Position numbers and translations under genes: made by a program. Source: Bin5 sp965261695 (GTDB taxonomy: Bacteria; Chloroflexota; Anaerolineae; Caldilineales; Caldilineaceae). Taken from it: a DNA stretch of 64,000 nucleotides. The stretch lies in assembly GCA_965261695.1 (NCBI GenBank), contig OZ253474.1:4464001-4528000 (forward strand), in the 5' to 3' direction. The notes under the pieces were generated by a model, which was not told the DNA's origin, did no database searches, and saw nothing but the letters and a program-made list of their open reading frames with translations. This document shows positions 17,691-26,780 of this stretch, in pieces (position 1 is the stretch's first letter; every line of letters starts with the position of its first letter).

Positions 17691-19844
17691 TTAACTCTCC
17701 AGGGTGTATTCAAAGCGGTTGTCAGCCGGTAGTTCGGCCACCCACGGCGGGATTTCTGCCTCGGGCGCCATCCGAATGATCCAGCAATCCCGTCCGTTCG
17801 TCCCTTCTACAGTGCAGGCCGCCCAGCCTGCGCCCAGCAGATCGCGGCCATGCCAGCTGACCGAACTGATGCGGGGCGTTTCCTGGTAGGGATGGAAAAC
17901 GGCGAGGAAGGCCGTTCGCGCCGCTTCCCGCTGCCGCATGACCAGCCCCTGGCGTTCCTCCGCAGGGTTGCCCGGCGCGCGGCCAGCGAACAAAGTCGTG
18001 CCCGCCTGTTCGGCCATGAAGAGTCTCATTCCCGATCCCTCCAACCGCCAGGTCACGGCAATGTCATCATCCAGGGCATGACTGCGGAAATCAGTCATAT
18101 GCTCGTAGCCTTCGCCCTCAGGCGCGCTAAGTCCCATGGATCGGACATTGGGCAGCGCAAGTTCTCCGGCGTTGCGATAGATCCAGTCGATGCGGCGCTC
18201 CTCTCCGGCATCGACTAGAAACACGTCCACGAGGTAGTCGGCACGCGCCAGCACTGTCCTGCGCATCTTGACTTGGGCGTAGGCGTCGAGGGCTTCGCTG
18301 CTGACGCCATGTAAGGGGGCGTCGTCGAAAGGTGCGTTTTCACTGGGCGCGGCGGGGGCGCCCCATGCCATCGTCGCGTCGGCCATCTGAAAAGGGCCGT
18401 CGCCGCCAAAAGCGTTGCATTTACCCGCGCCCGGCGGCTGCGACAGGCCGTCCAGCAGCACCGTATTGTGGCTGATCGTCTGGCGGTACCAGCCCTCGAA
18501 CAGGTCGATGCCGTAGCCGGGCGTGCCCAGATCGGGCGCCTGGCGGCTGCCCTGCGCGTAGAGGATCAACGCCAACTTGTCCGGGTGGCCGTGCCCGCCG
18601 CCGTGCATTCCATACTTGAGAAGGGCGTATTGCTCGGATTCAGGGGATGCCCCCTCACGCCCTGGCGGCTGCGTTCGCAGGATTGCATAACCAGTTGCCG
18701 CCATGTTGACGCTGGCGGGCGCGGGCCCGCCGTCCGCAGGTACGGCGCGCCCGCCGTACAGCAGCGCGTCGAGGCTTTCGCGCGCGCCGCGCTGATAGGC
18801 GCGCGCCAACACCTGGCCGAATAGCGGGTCATCGAACCAGGCGTATCCGATCTCATAGAAGGCTGGTGCTTTGGGCACGCCGTGGCAGCAGTCGTCGTTC
18901 AGGCCGGTGAAGTACCAGCAGTCGTTGGTGGCGGGCAGGCTGCCGTCCGGGTAGGCGCACAACACCGGCGCACGCAAGACAGCCGCCAGCGCCGGATGCT
19001 GTCGCAGGTCCCAATCGGGCAGGTTGGCGGTCGCCTTTGCCAGCAGAAGCAGCGCGGCCACCGTGTAGAAATGGTAACTGAACGAGCCTTCAAACCAGAG
19101 CCCGTCGGCCAGGATGCCCTCCCGCGTCTGCCTGTGGAAGCCGAACGGCCCGTCGATGGCGAAGGCGAGGAGGTCGTCGTCGCCGGTCGCCGCGCCGATT
19201 GTGCCGATCGCGGCGTTGTGCCAGCAGGCGAAGTTGTGGATCCCGCCGAAGTGGCGCCGCGTCAGAAAACTGGCCGCGGGGAGCAGGAGGTTCTCCACAA
19301 TCTCGGTCTGTTGCGAGGCCGTAAGCGTCGCGCGGATCAGGTCGAACGAACAGGCCAGGGGAATCACCCACACTGCCTCATCCAAAGTGCTGTATTGGGC
19401 GATGCCATGATTCGCCGGCCGGCCGGCTGATGTCATGTAACCGCTGTAGTTGGCGGCATAACTGAGCAGGATCTCTTGAACGCGCTCACGGTGATCGTCC
19501 TTACCCTCCAGCTTCCACAGGACGGCAAGCCGCAGCGCGGACTCGGCCAGCCGGTTGTTCACAGACCAACGCCAGGCCGAGTCGAATGGTTCGCCGGAGA
19601 AGGTTGCGCCGTCAACCGCGCAGCGATGAACGCGCGGCGAGTCCGGCTCGAAGATCAGTTGGACGGCGTGATGCGGGCAGAAGTAGTCGTGATAATAACC
19701 GCCCGGCAGCTGCGGCGCCTCCACGGGGAGGGTGATGAAATCCTGCATCTCATGGCGTAGTAGTTGAAGCGCCGCCGCGAACTGCGGCAGTTCCGCTTTC
19801 TTTCGTATCTGCGTCCATTGGCTGTCTGAGATGAGTGTGGTCAT
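17691..19844 (-). CDS. Heparinase II/III-family polysaccharide lyase-like protein
   Basis: A 717-residue protein. The N-terminal half (about 60-360) is alpha-helical with the toroid-like repeats RRHFGGIHNFACWHNAAIG and SFSYHFYTVAALLLL. The C-terminal half is beta-rich and has the family-typical GGGHGHPDKLALILYA (about 415-430) with its conserved His and Asp. Relatives are lyases acting on uronate-containing glycans such as heparin or alginate. There is no signal peptide, so it may work on imported oligosaccharides. It lies upstream of a DegT aminotransferase in one transcription unit. Substrate unknown. Confidence 0.8.
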   Translation of the reverse strand: MTTLISDSQWTQIRKKAELPQFAAALQLLRHEMQDFITLPVEAPQLPGGYYHDYFCPHHAVQLIFEPDSPRVHRCAVDGATFSGEPFDSAWRWSVNNRLAESALRLAVLWKLEGKDDHRERVQEILLSYAANYSGYMTSAGRPANHGIAQYSTLDEAVWVIPLACSFDLIRATLTASQQTEIVENLLLPAASFLTRRHFGGIHNFACWHNAAIGTIGAATGDDDLLAFAIDGPFGFHRQTREGILADGLWFEGSFSYHFYTVAALLLLAKATANLPDWDLRQHPALAAVLRAPVLCAYPDGSLPATNDCWYFTGLNDDCCHGVPKAPAFYEIGYAWFDDPLFGQVLARAYQRGARESLDALLYGGRAVPADGGPAPASVNMAATGYAILRTQPPGREGASPESEQYALLKYGMHGGGHGHPDKLALILYAQGSRQAPDLGTPGYGIDLFEGWYRQTISHNTVLLDGLSQPPGAGKCNAFGGDGPFQMADATMAWGAPAAPSENAPFDDAPLHGVSSEALDAYAQVKMRRTVLARADYLVDVFLVDAGEERRIDWIYRNAGELALPNVRSMGLSAPEGEGYEHMTDFRSHALDDDIAVTWRLEGSGMRLFMAEQAGTTLFAGRAPGNPAEERQGLVMRQREAARTAFLAVFHPYQETPRISSVSWHGRDLLGAGWAACTVEGTNGRDCWIIRMAPEAEIPPWVAELPADNRFEYTLES

Positions 19845-19948
19845 GTAGTGGCCTATGTCTGACGATGGCGCGACGGAGAGAAATGCCTGCTCTCCGCGGT
19901 TTCAACCTGGTCAATTCTCCAAATTCTGCAGCCAGAGATCTGTAGAAA

Positions 19949-19964
19949 TGTGATTGCGATCACT
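19949..19964. promoter_or_regulatory. CRP/FNR-like palindromic operator candidate
   Basis: TGTGA-TTGCGA-TCACT is a near-perfect match to the TGTGA-N6-TCACA dyad bound by CRP-type regulators. It sits 105 bases upstream of the heparinase-like gene (-) and 120 bases upstream of the broken Fic gene (+). No CRP-like regulator is encoded in the window. Assigned from pattern only. Confidence 0.35.
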
Positions 19965-20083
19965 TGATTATCCAGTCAGAACTCTTTAGAATTTGTATCA
20001 AGTAAACTTGCCTTTCGCTCCACGAATACAGAACTGCCGAAAAGTCATGGGAGAAAGTGTGGTTCAGGATTGGACAAGACAGG

Positions 20084-21260
20084 ATGGCTGAAACCAGGAC
20101 TTTACAACAGACACACCCATGGATCAGTTTTCAACTGGACCTGCGCAACACAGATTATACGCTATGGTTTCAGTTGGGAGAAGCGCAAGCCAAGTGCCAA
20201 CAGATTGTCGGAATGCCATTGTTGCCCGACGTTGCAGATTACCTGCACCAGGTCTTCCTGGCCAAAGGGGCGCTGGCAACGACTGCGATTGAAGGAAACA
20301 CTTTGTCAGAAGAAGATGCTTTGAAATTGGTATAGGGAGAACTGGATCTGCCTCCATCCAAAGAGTATCTTGGACAAGAGATTAAGAACATCGTCAATGC
20401 CTGCAATATGGTTGCAGACACTGTTCTCTCTGGTGAACTTGCCGAATTGACCCTTGTAGGGATCAGAGAGTTGAACACTCATGTCTTACACAATTTGCCG
20501 CTTAGAGAGGACGTAAGTCCCGGACAGATTCGAGAGTACGATGTTGGCGTCGGGCTGTATCGAGGGGCGACGCCGCAGGACTGCGAGTTTCTGCTAAAGC
20601 AGCTATGTAGCTGGCTCAATGGTGAGAGCTTCCTTCCGGGTAAGGAACGCAGAATTGCATCCGGAACTCTCAAGGCGATCGTTGCTCACCTCATATATGG
20701 CCTGGATCCATCCGTTCGGAGATGGAAATGGGCGCACCGCGCGGTTGATAGAGTGTCAGTTCCTGCTGTCCAGCGGCATTTCGATGGCAGCGGCGCATCT
20801 GTTCAGCAATCATTGCAACCAGACCCGCACCGAGTACTACAGGCAGCTTGATCAGGCAAGTAGCTCAGGCGGCGAGGTCGTCCCATTCATCAAGTACGCG
20901 CTCCAGTGCTTCATCAACGGGCTGGATGAACAAATTCAGACAATCAAAGCACAGCAGATCCTCGTACACTGGATTAACTATGTCCACAATCAGTTTCGAG
21001 ATAAGGCTAGTCCGACCCATATACGCAGACGCCGACTTGCAATAGATCTGACCGAGTCAACGAAACCAGTCCCAGTCGCAGAGCTGCGCCACATTTCCCC
21101 TCGAATCGCGGAAGCCTACGCGGGCAAAACCGATAGGACGATCCGGCGAGATGTCGATGCGCTGGCGGAGATGGGTCTGCTCAAACGCAGTGACGAAGTC
21201 GTGGAGATTCGACGCGAACTCATGTCTGCATTCGTGTCTCCAGCGATGAGCGGCGGATGA
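20084..21260 (+). pseudogene. Fic-domain protein, broken by a stop and a frameshift
   Basis: The pieces reconstruct a Fic protein (AMP-transferase on protein targets). The N-terminal domain begins at the ATG at 20084 with PWISFQLDL and contains TTAIEGNTLSEEDAL, typical of Fic N-terminal domains. An in-frame TAG at 20333-20335 ends it; the same frame continues to about 20690. The frame then shifts and gives the core motif HPFGDGNGRT, the catalytic His loop. A winged-helix-like tail (TDRTIRRDVDALAEMGLLKR) follows, ending at 21260. Two lesions, one before the active site, mean no full product. Its base composition is lower in GC than that of its neighbours, which fits past transfer. Confidence 0.86.
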
Positions 21261-21309
21261 CCCAGGATTTCGTAGCGCGCTCCTGAGTGGCCTTTACCCG
21301 AAGCAAAAA

Positions 21310-21336
21310 GGAGAGAGAAGTTGGGCTTCTCTCTCC
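21310..21336 (-). terminator. Intrinsic terminator of the aldolase gene
   Basis: GGAGAGAGAAG (21310-21320) and CTTCTCTCTCC (21326-21336) form a perfect 11-bp stem with a 5-base loop. Read on the minus strand it is followed by TTTTT (21309-21305) and lies about 50 bases past the aldolase stop codon. Confidence 0.85.
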
Positions 21337-21388
21337 TCGTCTCTCTATAGTCTACCAAAAACTCAGGTCCAATATGGTGCAAGTCTGC

Positions 21389-22141
21389 TCAGGACGACGT
21401 GGCCGCTTCCACCCGCGCCTTGAACGCCTTCGCGCCTGCTGCCACCCAGGCAGCCCAACCGGTCAGGAAGAAGCGCGCGCCCAAATTGATATAGTGCTCG
21501 ATGTTGTCATCATTGGCGAGCGCGCCCGCGTTCCTACCGGCCGCGACGATCTGCTGCAGGGCCCCGTCTACGGTCGCGGCAACCTCGGGATTGTCTGTCC
21601 CGCCCAGTTGCCCCATCGTCTGCCCCAGGTCGCTGGGCGCGACGAAGAAGACGTCGACGTGATCGACGGTGAGAATCTCGGCCAGGTTGTTGACGGCGAT
21701 GATATCCTCGATCAGGACGATCACCAGCGTCTCATCGTTGGCCCGCTGATAATAATCTTGGACGCCGTAGCCCTGGCGGCTGGTGTACATGCCGCGACTG
21801 CCGACGGGATGGAACTTGGCCGCGTCGACCACGGCTTTGGCCTCCTCCGCCGTGTTGACATGGGGAACGACGATGCCTTGCGCGCCCACGTCGAAGGTGC
21901 GGTAGATCACGCCGGGATTGTTCTGGTTGACGCGCACGACCGACGTCATTCCCCACAGGTCGCAGGCCCGGGTCAGGTCGGGGATGTCGGCAAAATCAAC
22001 CGGGCCGTGCTCTCCTTCAAGCCAGATCGCGTCGAACCCCAGTGGACCCAGTTGGTCGATCATGTCGGTCGAGTTGTTCCCGGAGAGGCAGACAACCGTC
22101 TCGCCCCGTTCCAGCTTGTGTTTCGCTCGGTTCTCTCGCAT
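21389..22141 (-). CDS. HpcH/HpaI-family aldolase/lyase
   Basis: A 250-residue class II aldolase of the HpcH/HpaI family, which cleaves 2-keto-3-deoxy acids to pyruvate and an aldehyde using a divalent metal. Visible motifs are LEGEHGPVDFAD (about 39-50, with the base-type residues), VRVNQNNPGVI, and the metal-binding Glu in VLIEDI (about 140). FVAPSDLGQTMG follows with the substrate-binding region. It has its own terminator downstream. A role in degradation of sugar acids fits the lyase and oxidoreductases nearby; the exact substrate is unknown. Confidence 0.93.
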   Translation of the reverse strand: MRENRAKHKLERGETVVCLSGNNSTDMIDQLGPLGFDAIWLEGEHGPVDFADIPDLTRACDLWGMTSVVRVNQNNPGVIYRTFDVGAQGIVVPHVNTAEEAKAVVDAAKFHPVGSRGMYTSRQGYGVQDYYQRANDETLVIVLIEDIIAVNNLAEILTVDHVDVFFVAPSDLGQTMGQLGGTDNPEVAATVDGALQQIVAAGRNAGALANDDNIEHYINLGARFFLTGWAAWVAAGAKAFKARVEAATSS

Positions 22142-22245
22142 TTCTACACTTTTCTCCTTCTGCCTGGTTTCGAATGTCCTCTGATGATGGGAAATTAGCG
22201 CAGCAGTCCCGGCAATTATAGCGCAGGTTCAACATTCAAAATAAA

Positions 22246-22268
22246 GGCGGCCCCTTTGGGGGGCCGCC
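22246..22268 (-). terminator. Intrinsic terminator of the first betaine-binding protein gene
   Basis: GGCGGCCCC (22246-22254) pairs with GGGGCCGCC (22260-22268). On the minus strand the stem is followed by a T-rich tract (TTTATTTTG). It lies 45 bases after the stop of the binding-protein gene at 22314. Confidence 0.8.
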
Positions 22269-22313
22269 CAGAAAAGTCGTCACTACCGGCTCTGCAAAGT
22301 GGCGTAGCTCTCT

Positions 22314-23363
22314 CTACTCAGTCGGCCAGCCATCAGGGATCTCATTGGCCGCAAGCGCTTCTTGAATGGCCGCCGCAGCATCCTCGGTCACCCATCCGCT
22401 CCAAATGTCAGACTTGCTATTCAGCCACCACAGGGCGGCGTCATTGCTGGAGGCGTCACTGTTGTCATTCAGCCAGCGAGCCACCTCTTTATAGACCTCA
22501 ATATTGAAGTCCCAAGCCGTCAGCATTTCGACAACGTCGGGCGCCCCGTCCACAAGATCGGGATGGACGGCAATCAAGATATCAGCGTCTTGGTATGCGC
22601 AAGCTTTGTTCGCCGACCAGCAATCGTCGCTATAGGCCGGTTCTTCGAGCCGCACCAGGTCCAAAATGAGAGCTGGATCATTCGTGCCCCACTGGTAGCC
22701 TACCCAGGGTTCCCCTTTCTCGTAGGCGCCGTACAGGTCGGCATTCGCCGCCGCGCCATCGCCGGGATTCACAATATGTACATGATCCTCCAACCCGTAG
22801 CCCATAACCTGAGCCGCATTAACCTCTTCGCAAGCCCAGCCGATTACACAGGAAACAAGACGCGCTTTCCCCCCTGTTTCGGCGGTCGCAAAGAGCTCCT
22901 TGAACTGTTCGTCCTTCAGGTCTTCGACGCTGTCCAACTCAGGATACTGCTCCTGCAGATACTTGGGTATGACGAAAGCGGACTGCCAATCCTTGCCCAG
23001 GCTCGCACCAATTTCAACTACCTCCTCGTTGGCCAGCGCCTCATTCCAAGCCTCATCCTGGTTGGGTAGCCAGATTTCCAGGGTAACATGTGTGTCACCA
23101 TTGCGCAGACCCTGGAACAGGGGCAACGTTGCGCCAAATACGACTTCGGTACCGTAGCCGTAGCCTTTTTCGACGATGTATTGGGCCACACGGTTCTGAA
23201 TCTGGGCACTGCTCCAGTTCAAGTCGCTGAATATAATCGTTTCCATTGAGCTTGCCGGAGCGGCAGCCGCCTCCTCGCTTGGCGCGCTCGGCTCAGCCGG
23301 CACACAGGCTGCGGCTACGACAAGGACCAGCAATGCAATAAACAATCGGAATCGTGCAAGCAT
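22314..23363 (-). CDS. Glycine-betaine/choline-type ABC substrate-binding lipoprotein, copy 1
   Basis: A 349-residue lipoprotein with a hydrophobic signal and lipidated Cys20 (VVAAACVPAE), followed by an Ala/Pro/Glu linker. The mature part is an OpuAC/ProX-type type II binding fold (ETIIFSDLNWSSAQIQNR; VTLEIWLPN; PDLVDGAPDVVEML). A Cys pair in VSCVIGWACEEV probably forms a disulfide, and Trp residues could box a quaternary amine. AGGAGG precedes the ATG. It has its own terminator and is separated by about 850 bases from its paralogue, so it may be expressed independently of the transporter genes at 24-28 kb. Confidence 0.92.
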   Translation of the reverse strand: MLARFRLFIALLVLVVAAACVPAEPSAPSEEAAAAPASSMETIIFSDLNWSSAQIQNRVAQYIVEKGYGYGTEVVFGATLPLFQGLRNGDTHVTLEIWLPNQDEAWNEALANEEVVEIGASLGKDWQSAFVIPKYLQEQYPELDSVEDLKDEQFKELFATAETGGKARLVSCVIGWACEEVNAAQVMGYGLEDHVHIVNPGDGAAANADLYGAYEKGEPWVGYQWGTNDPALILDLVRLEEPAYSDDCWSANKACAYQDADILIAVHPDLVDGAPDVVEMLTAWDFNIEVYKEVARWLNDNSDASSNDAALWWLNSKSDIWSGWVTEDAAAAIQEALAANEIPDGWPTE

Positions 23364-24210
23364 GACTCTTTCCTCCTGTGGGGTGGTCTATACCAATGTC
23401 AACAACTGCAAGCGAGACTTGCCAAAAAAGTGGCGGCAACCTAAGAAATCGGCGTCCCTCGCTCCACTCTCCAGCCTCTGTGTACCCGCTTACTGCTAAA
23501 GTACGAGAGTTACATTTACTTGGCCCAGCTTTCCCAATTCTTTACCCGGATGTGCCACGCGCCTTAACATCTGCTGACAATAGCGTCTCTGCCGTCAGAT
23601 TCAGTTGAAGGTAATCCAGTTAGATGCTTGCCAAAAAAGGAAGAACTAGCTCTGACAAGGCTGACTCACCGCGGATTTACACGAGGGACTTCGGCACATC
23701 ACACGCCTCGAACGGATTGGGACCAGAACCCTACTCTCCCGATACTATCACACTTATCCTGTTCAGGCCAATCGAGTCAGCCACCTGGAGTCTGTCCAAG
23801 ATATCATGTGAAGTGAGCAGGAGGAACTGCGGAGCCGCCAGGTCTAGTTGGACAGAGGTGAAATGATGGAAAAACTACTGTCGCTGGCAAACGGAAATCC
23901 GTCACTCCGCACACCGCAAAGGCTCTTCAAATTGGGAATAGCAGTAGGCGATAATAGGGATTGTTGACAATTGGAGGGGACTTCTCACAATATGACAATA
24001 TCACGACGCCTGCGGGCAGAGTCAGGCCGTTTCTCGCCTGATTCTCAAATTCTACGACCATGGTCTGCAGCGACCACACATGGAGTCCCTCGCAGCCCTT
24101 CGTGTCCTGCGTAAATCAAAAAGTGTCCCTCGTGGCCCTTCGAGGATAGATTATTCTATGATCCCGCAGATTTCTGTTCAGACAAACGTCAATGTGCCCT
24201 GGGGATCTTG
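23364..24210. other. Long intergenic region with a 40-bp-spaced direct repeat
   Basis: Nearly 850 bases between the two binding-protein genes with no convincing gene. GC is lower than in the coding DNA. An 18-base direct repeat (GTCCCTCG, two variable bases, GCCCTTCG) occurs at 24085-24102 and 24125-24142, differing at two positions. The segment must also contain the promoter of copy 1. I see no riboswitch-like structure I can support. Confidence 0.5.
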
Positions 24211-25254
24211 CTACTCAATAGGCCAACCTTCGGGGATCTCGTTCGCCGCAAGGGCCGCCTCGATAGCCGCCGCCGCCTCGCCGGTTACCCAGCCACGCCA
24301 AATGTCGGCATTGCCGTTCAGCCACCACAGCGCCGCATCATTTGTGCTTGCATCGCTGTTTTCGTTTAGCCATGCCGCGACTTCCCGATAAAGGTCGATG
24401 CGAAAGCCCCACGCCCGCAGCATCTCTATTACGTCAGGTGCCGCCTCCAAAAGGTCTGGATGGACCGCGATCACGATCGTAGAGTCTTGGTAAGCACAGG
24501 CCTTGGTCGTCGACCAGCACTCTTCACTGTACGCCGGCTCCTCCAGCAGGACCAGATCCAAAAGCAAGGCTGGATCATTAGTGCCCCACTGATATCCAAG
24601 CCACGGTTCCCCCTTCTCGTAAGCGCCGTAGAGATCAGCGTTAAGCGCAGCGCCGTCGCCCGGATTCATGATATGTACATGGTCCTCCAGGCCATAACCT
24701 TCGACCTGGACGGCGTTGACTTCCTCACACGCCCATCCGATTACGCACGAGACCAGGCGCGCCTTGCCGCCCGTTTCAGGTGTCGCAAACAATGCCTTGA
24801 ACCGTTCTTCCTTCAAGTCCTCGATGCTGTCCAGTTCAGGATACTGCTCCTGCAGATAGGCGGGGATCACGAAAGCAGACTGCCAGTCACGTCCCAGGCT
24901 CGTGCCGATCTCAACCACCTCCCCATTTTCCAACGCTTCATACCACGCCTCAACTATGTTGGGCAGCCAGATTTCCAGGTTTACATGGACATCTCCCCGG
25001 CGCAGCCCCTGCAGCAGGGGCAGAGTTGCACCGAAGACCACATCGGTAGGATATCCGTACCCTTTTTCGACAATGTACTGGGCGATACGGTTCTGAATCT
25101 GGGCGCTTGACCAGTTCAGGTCGCTAAACACAATTGTTTCGATCGAGCTTGAAGGAGCAACTGTCTCGTCCGAGACGCTCTGCTCTGCCGGCACACAGCC
25201 GCAAATGGCAATCACGACGAGTAGCACTATCAGTATTCTGCATTGGGTGGGCAT
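24211..25254 (-). CDS. Glycine-betaine/choline-type ABC substrate-binding lipoprotein, copy 2
   Basis: A 347-residue paralogue of the preceding protein, about three-quarters identical by eye, with lipidated Cys20 (IAICGCVPAE) and the same blocks (FSDLNWSSAQIQNR, VSCVIGWACEEV, YQWGTNDPALLLDL). The signal peptide and linker differ most, so the duplication is not very recent. It follows the ProW-like permease gene on the same strand and is the more likely dedicated partner. Differences in the ligand-binding half could give the two proteins different affinities or ligands. Confidence 0.92.
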   Translation of the reverse strand: MPTQCRILIVLLVVIAICGCVPAEQSVSDETVAPSSSIETIVFSDLNWSSAQIQNRIAQYIVEKGYGYPTDVVFGATLPLLQGLRRGDVHVNLEIWLPNIVEAWYEALENGEVVEIGTSLGRDWQSAFVIPAYLQEQYPELDSIEDLKEERFKALFATPETGGKARLVSCVIGWACEEVNAVQVEGYGLEDHVHIMNPGDGAALNADLYGAYEKGEPWLGYQWGTNDPALLLDLVLLEEPAYSEECWSTTKACAYQDSTIVIAVHPDLLEAAPDVIEMLRAWGFRIDLYREVAAWLNENSDASTNDAALWWLNGNADIWRGWVTGEAAAAIEAALAANEIPEGWPIE

Positions 25255-25508
25255 ATTCAGTTCCTTTTTTTGTTGAGTGGACTGTCGAATGCCAGCATGA
25301 GCCGACGGTGACAGTAGTGGAGAAAACCTGAAGTTATGGTAGACGGGCTTCTTGTACTTGGCTCCTCTGCAGACGAACCACTATTTGCACACAGTGTGTC
25401 AGTCTTGGGAAATTGCCTGAGAATAGCCGTCTCACTATGGACACCTTTTCCCGCAATCCGAAGTAACTACAGCGGCCCGTCCAATGGGGTCATGCCATGC
25501 AATTCACC

Positions 25509-26675
25509 TTACCCCACACTGCGCCTGTCCTCCTGCTCCTGGGCCACCGACTGCGTCAGTCGATCGATAACGATGGCCAAAAACACGATCGCCAGCCCCG
25601 CGATCGCGCCGTTGCCAGGCTGGTTCTTCTGCAGCGCACGCAGCACATTGTCGCCAAGCCCTCCGGCCGCCACCATGCTTGCGATCGTCACCATCGCCAA
25701 TGCCATCATTGTGGTCTGGTTGATGCCGGCCATGATCGTCGGCAGCGCCATCGGGATCTGCACTTTGGTCAGTAGCTGGAACGGCGTCGTTCCGAACGCA
25801 TGCGCCGCCTCGACCGCTTCCGTCGAGACCTGCCGGATCCCTAGATTGGTCAGGCGAATGACCGGCGGAACCGCGTAGATGATCGTGGCGAAGATGCCGG
25901 CAGGCTTCCCCAGTCCGAAGAATAGAATGCCCGGCAGCAGATACACGAAGCTGGGCATCGTTTGCATTCCGTCCAATATGGGGCGCATCAGATTGTTCGC
26001 CATACTGTTGCGCGCCGCCAGTACACCCAGGGGCAGACCAACTGTTACCGCGATCACCACCGCCACTACCATCAGCGCGATCGTGTCAATCGTGTTTTCC
26101 CACAGATCCATGAAGCCGACGAACAGCAGGGCGAATATGGTGAACCCCATTAGCCTCCAACGTCCTACCGCAAAGGAGAGAAAAGCCACCGCCACCACAA
26201 CTGCCGGCCAGGGAACCCATTTCAATATGTCTTCGATCGCAACCAACGCATAAGCAACCGCGCTGCTCATCCCGTCAAACAGCCAACTGCCCTTTAGCGT
26301 CAACCAGTCGACCGCGTCGTCGATCGTGCCGCCGATAGCTTCTCGTACCGTTTTCTCCAGGACAAGAGTGCCGCCGTTATCCGTTTCTACTTCGGTCCGG
26401 GAAACGGTAGTGGGGAATTCCATTTCCGGTCCCCAAAATCCGAAAGATGCCAGCAATACGGCGATAACTAGCGCCAATCCGACCAGCCAGAAGGAGGTGG
26501 GAAGTGTGTCCCCCTTGCTGCCCGGCGATTGAGAGAGGTCGGGCGGCGCCTCATTACTACCCGCCCCGCGCAGCGGCAGAGAAGGTTCCGAATCCTCGCT
26601 TCTGATTTCTTCCATACCTGCTGGCGGCCTGGCAGGTTGCTCTGTGCCCGACGCCGGGCTATCGACCTGGGCCAT
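25509..26675 (-). CDS. proW: ProW/OpuAB-like ABC transporter permease
   Basis: A 388-residue membrane protein. A hydrophilic, Pro-rich N-terminal tail of about 65 residues precedes the first helix (LVGLALVIAVLLASFGFW). After a periplasmic loop come the core helices of a binding-protein-dependent permease, with the coupling motif around AVEAAHAFGTTPFQLLTKV (about 293-311). The long N-terminal extension is typical of ProW of the betaine/proline importer. It lies between the ATPase gene (upstream) and binding protein copy 2. Confidence 0.92.
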   Translation of the reverse strand: MAQVDSPASGTEQPARPPAGMEEIRSEDSEPSLPLRGAGSNEAPPDLSQSPGSKGDTLPTSFWLVGLALVIAVLLASFGFWGPEMEFPTTVSRTEVETDNGGTLVLEKTVREAIGGTIDDAVDWLTLKGSWLFDGMSSAVAYALVAIEDILKWVPWPAVVVAVAFLSFAVGRWRLMGFTIFALLFVGFMDLWENTIDTIALMVVAVVIAVTVGLPLGVLAARNSMANNLMRPILDGMQTMPSFVYLLPGILFFGLGKPAGIFATIIYAVPPVIRLTNLGIRQVSTEAVEAAHAFGTTPFQLLTKVQIPMALPTIMAGINQTTMMALAMVTIASMVAAGGLGDNVLRALQKNQPGNGAIAGLAIVFLAIVIDRLTQSVAQEQEDRRSVG

Positions 26676-26780
26676 TTCAACGCCTCCTCATTCAACTGCC
26701 TACCCGCTATTTCGAACCTGATTTCCGAATTCCCAGTCAGATTTGCCAGTGCGCAACGACTGAGAATGAACTGCTGGAAG

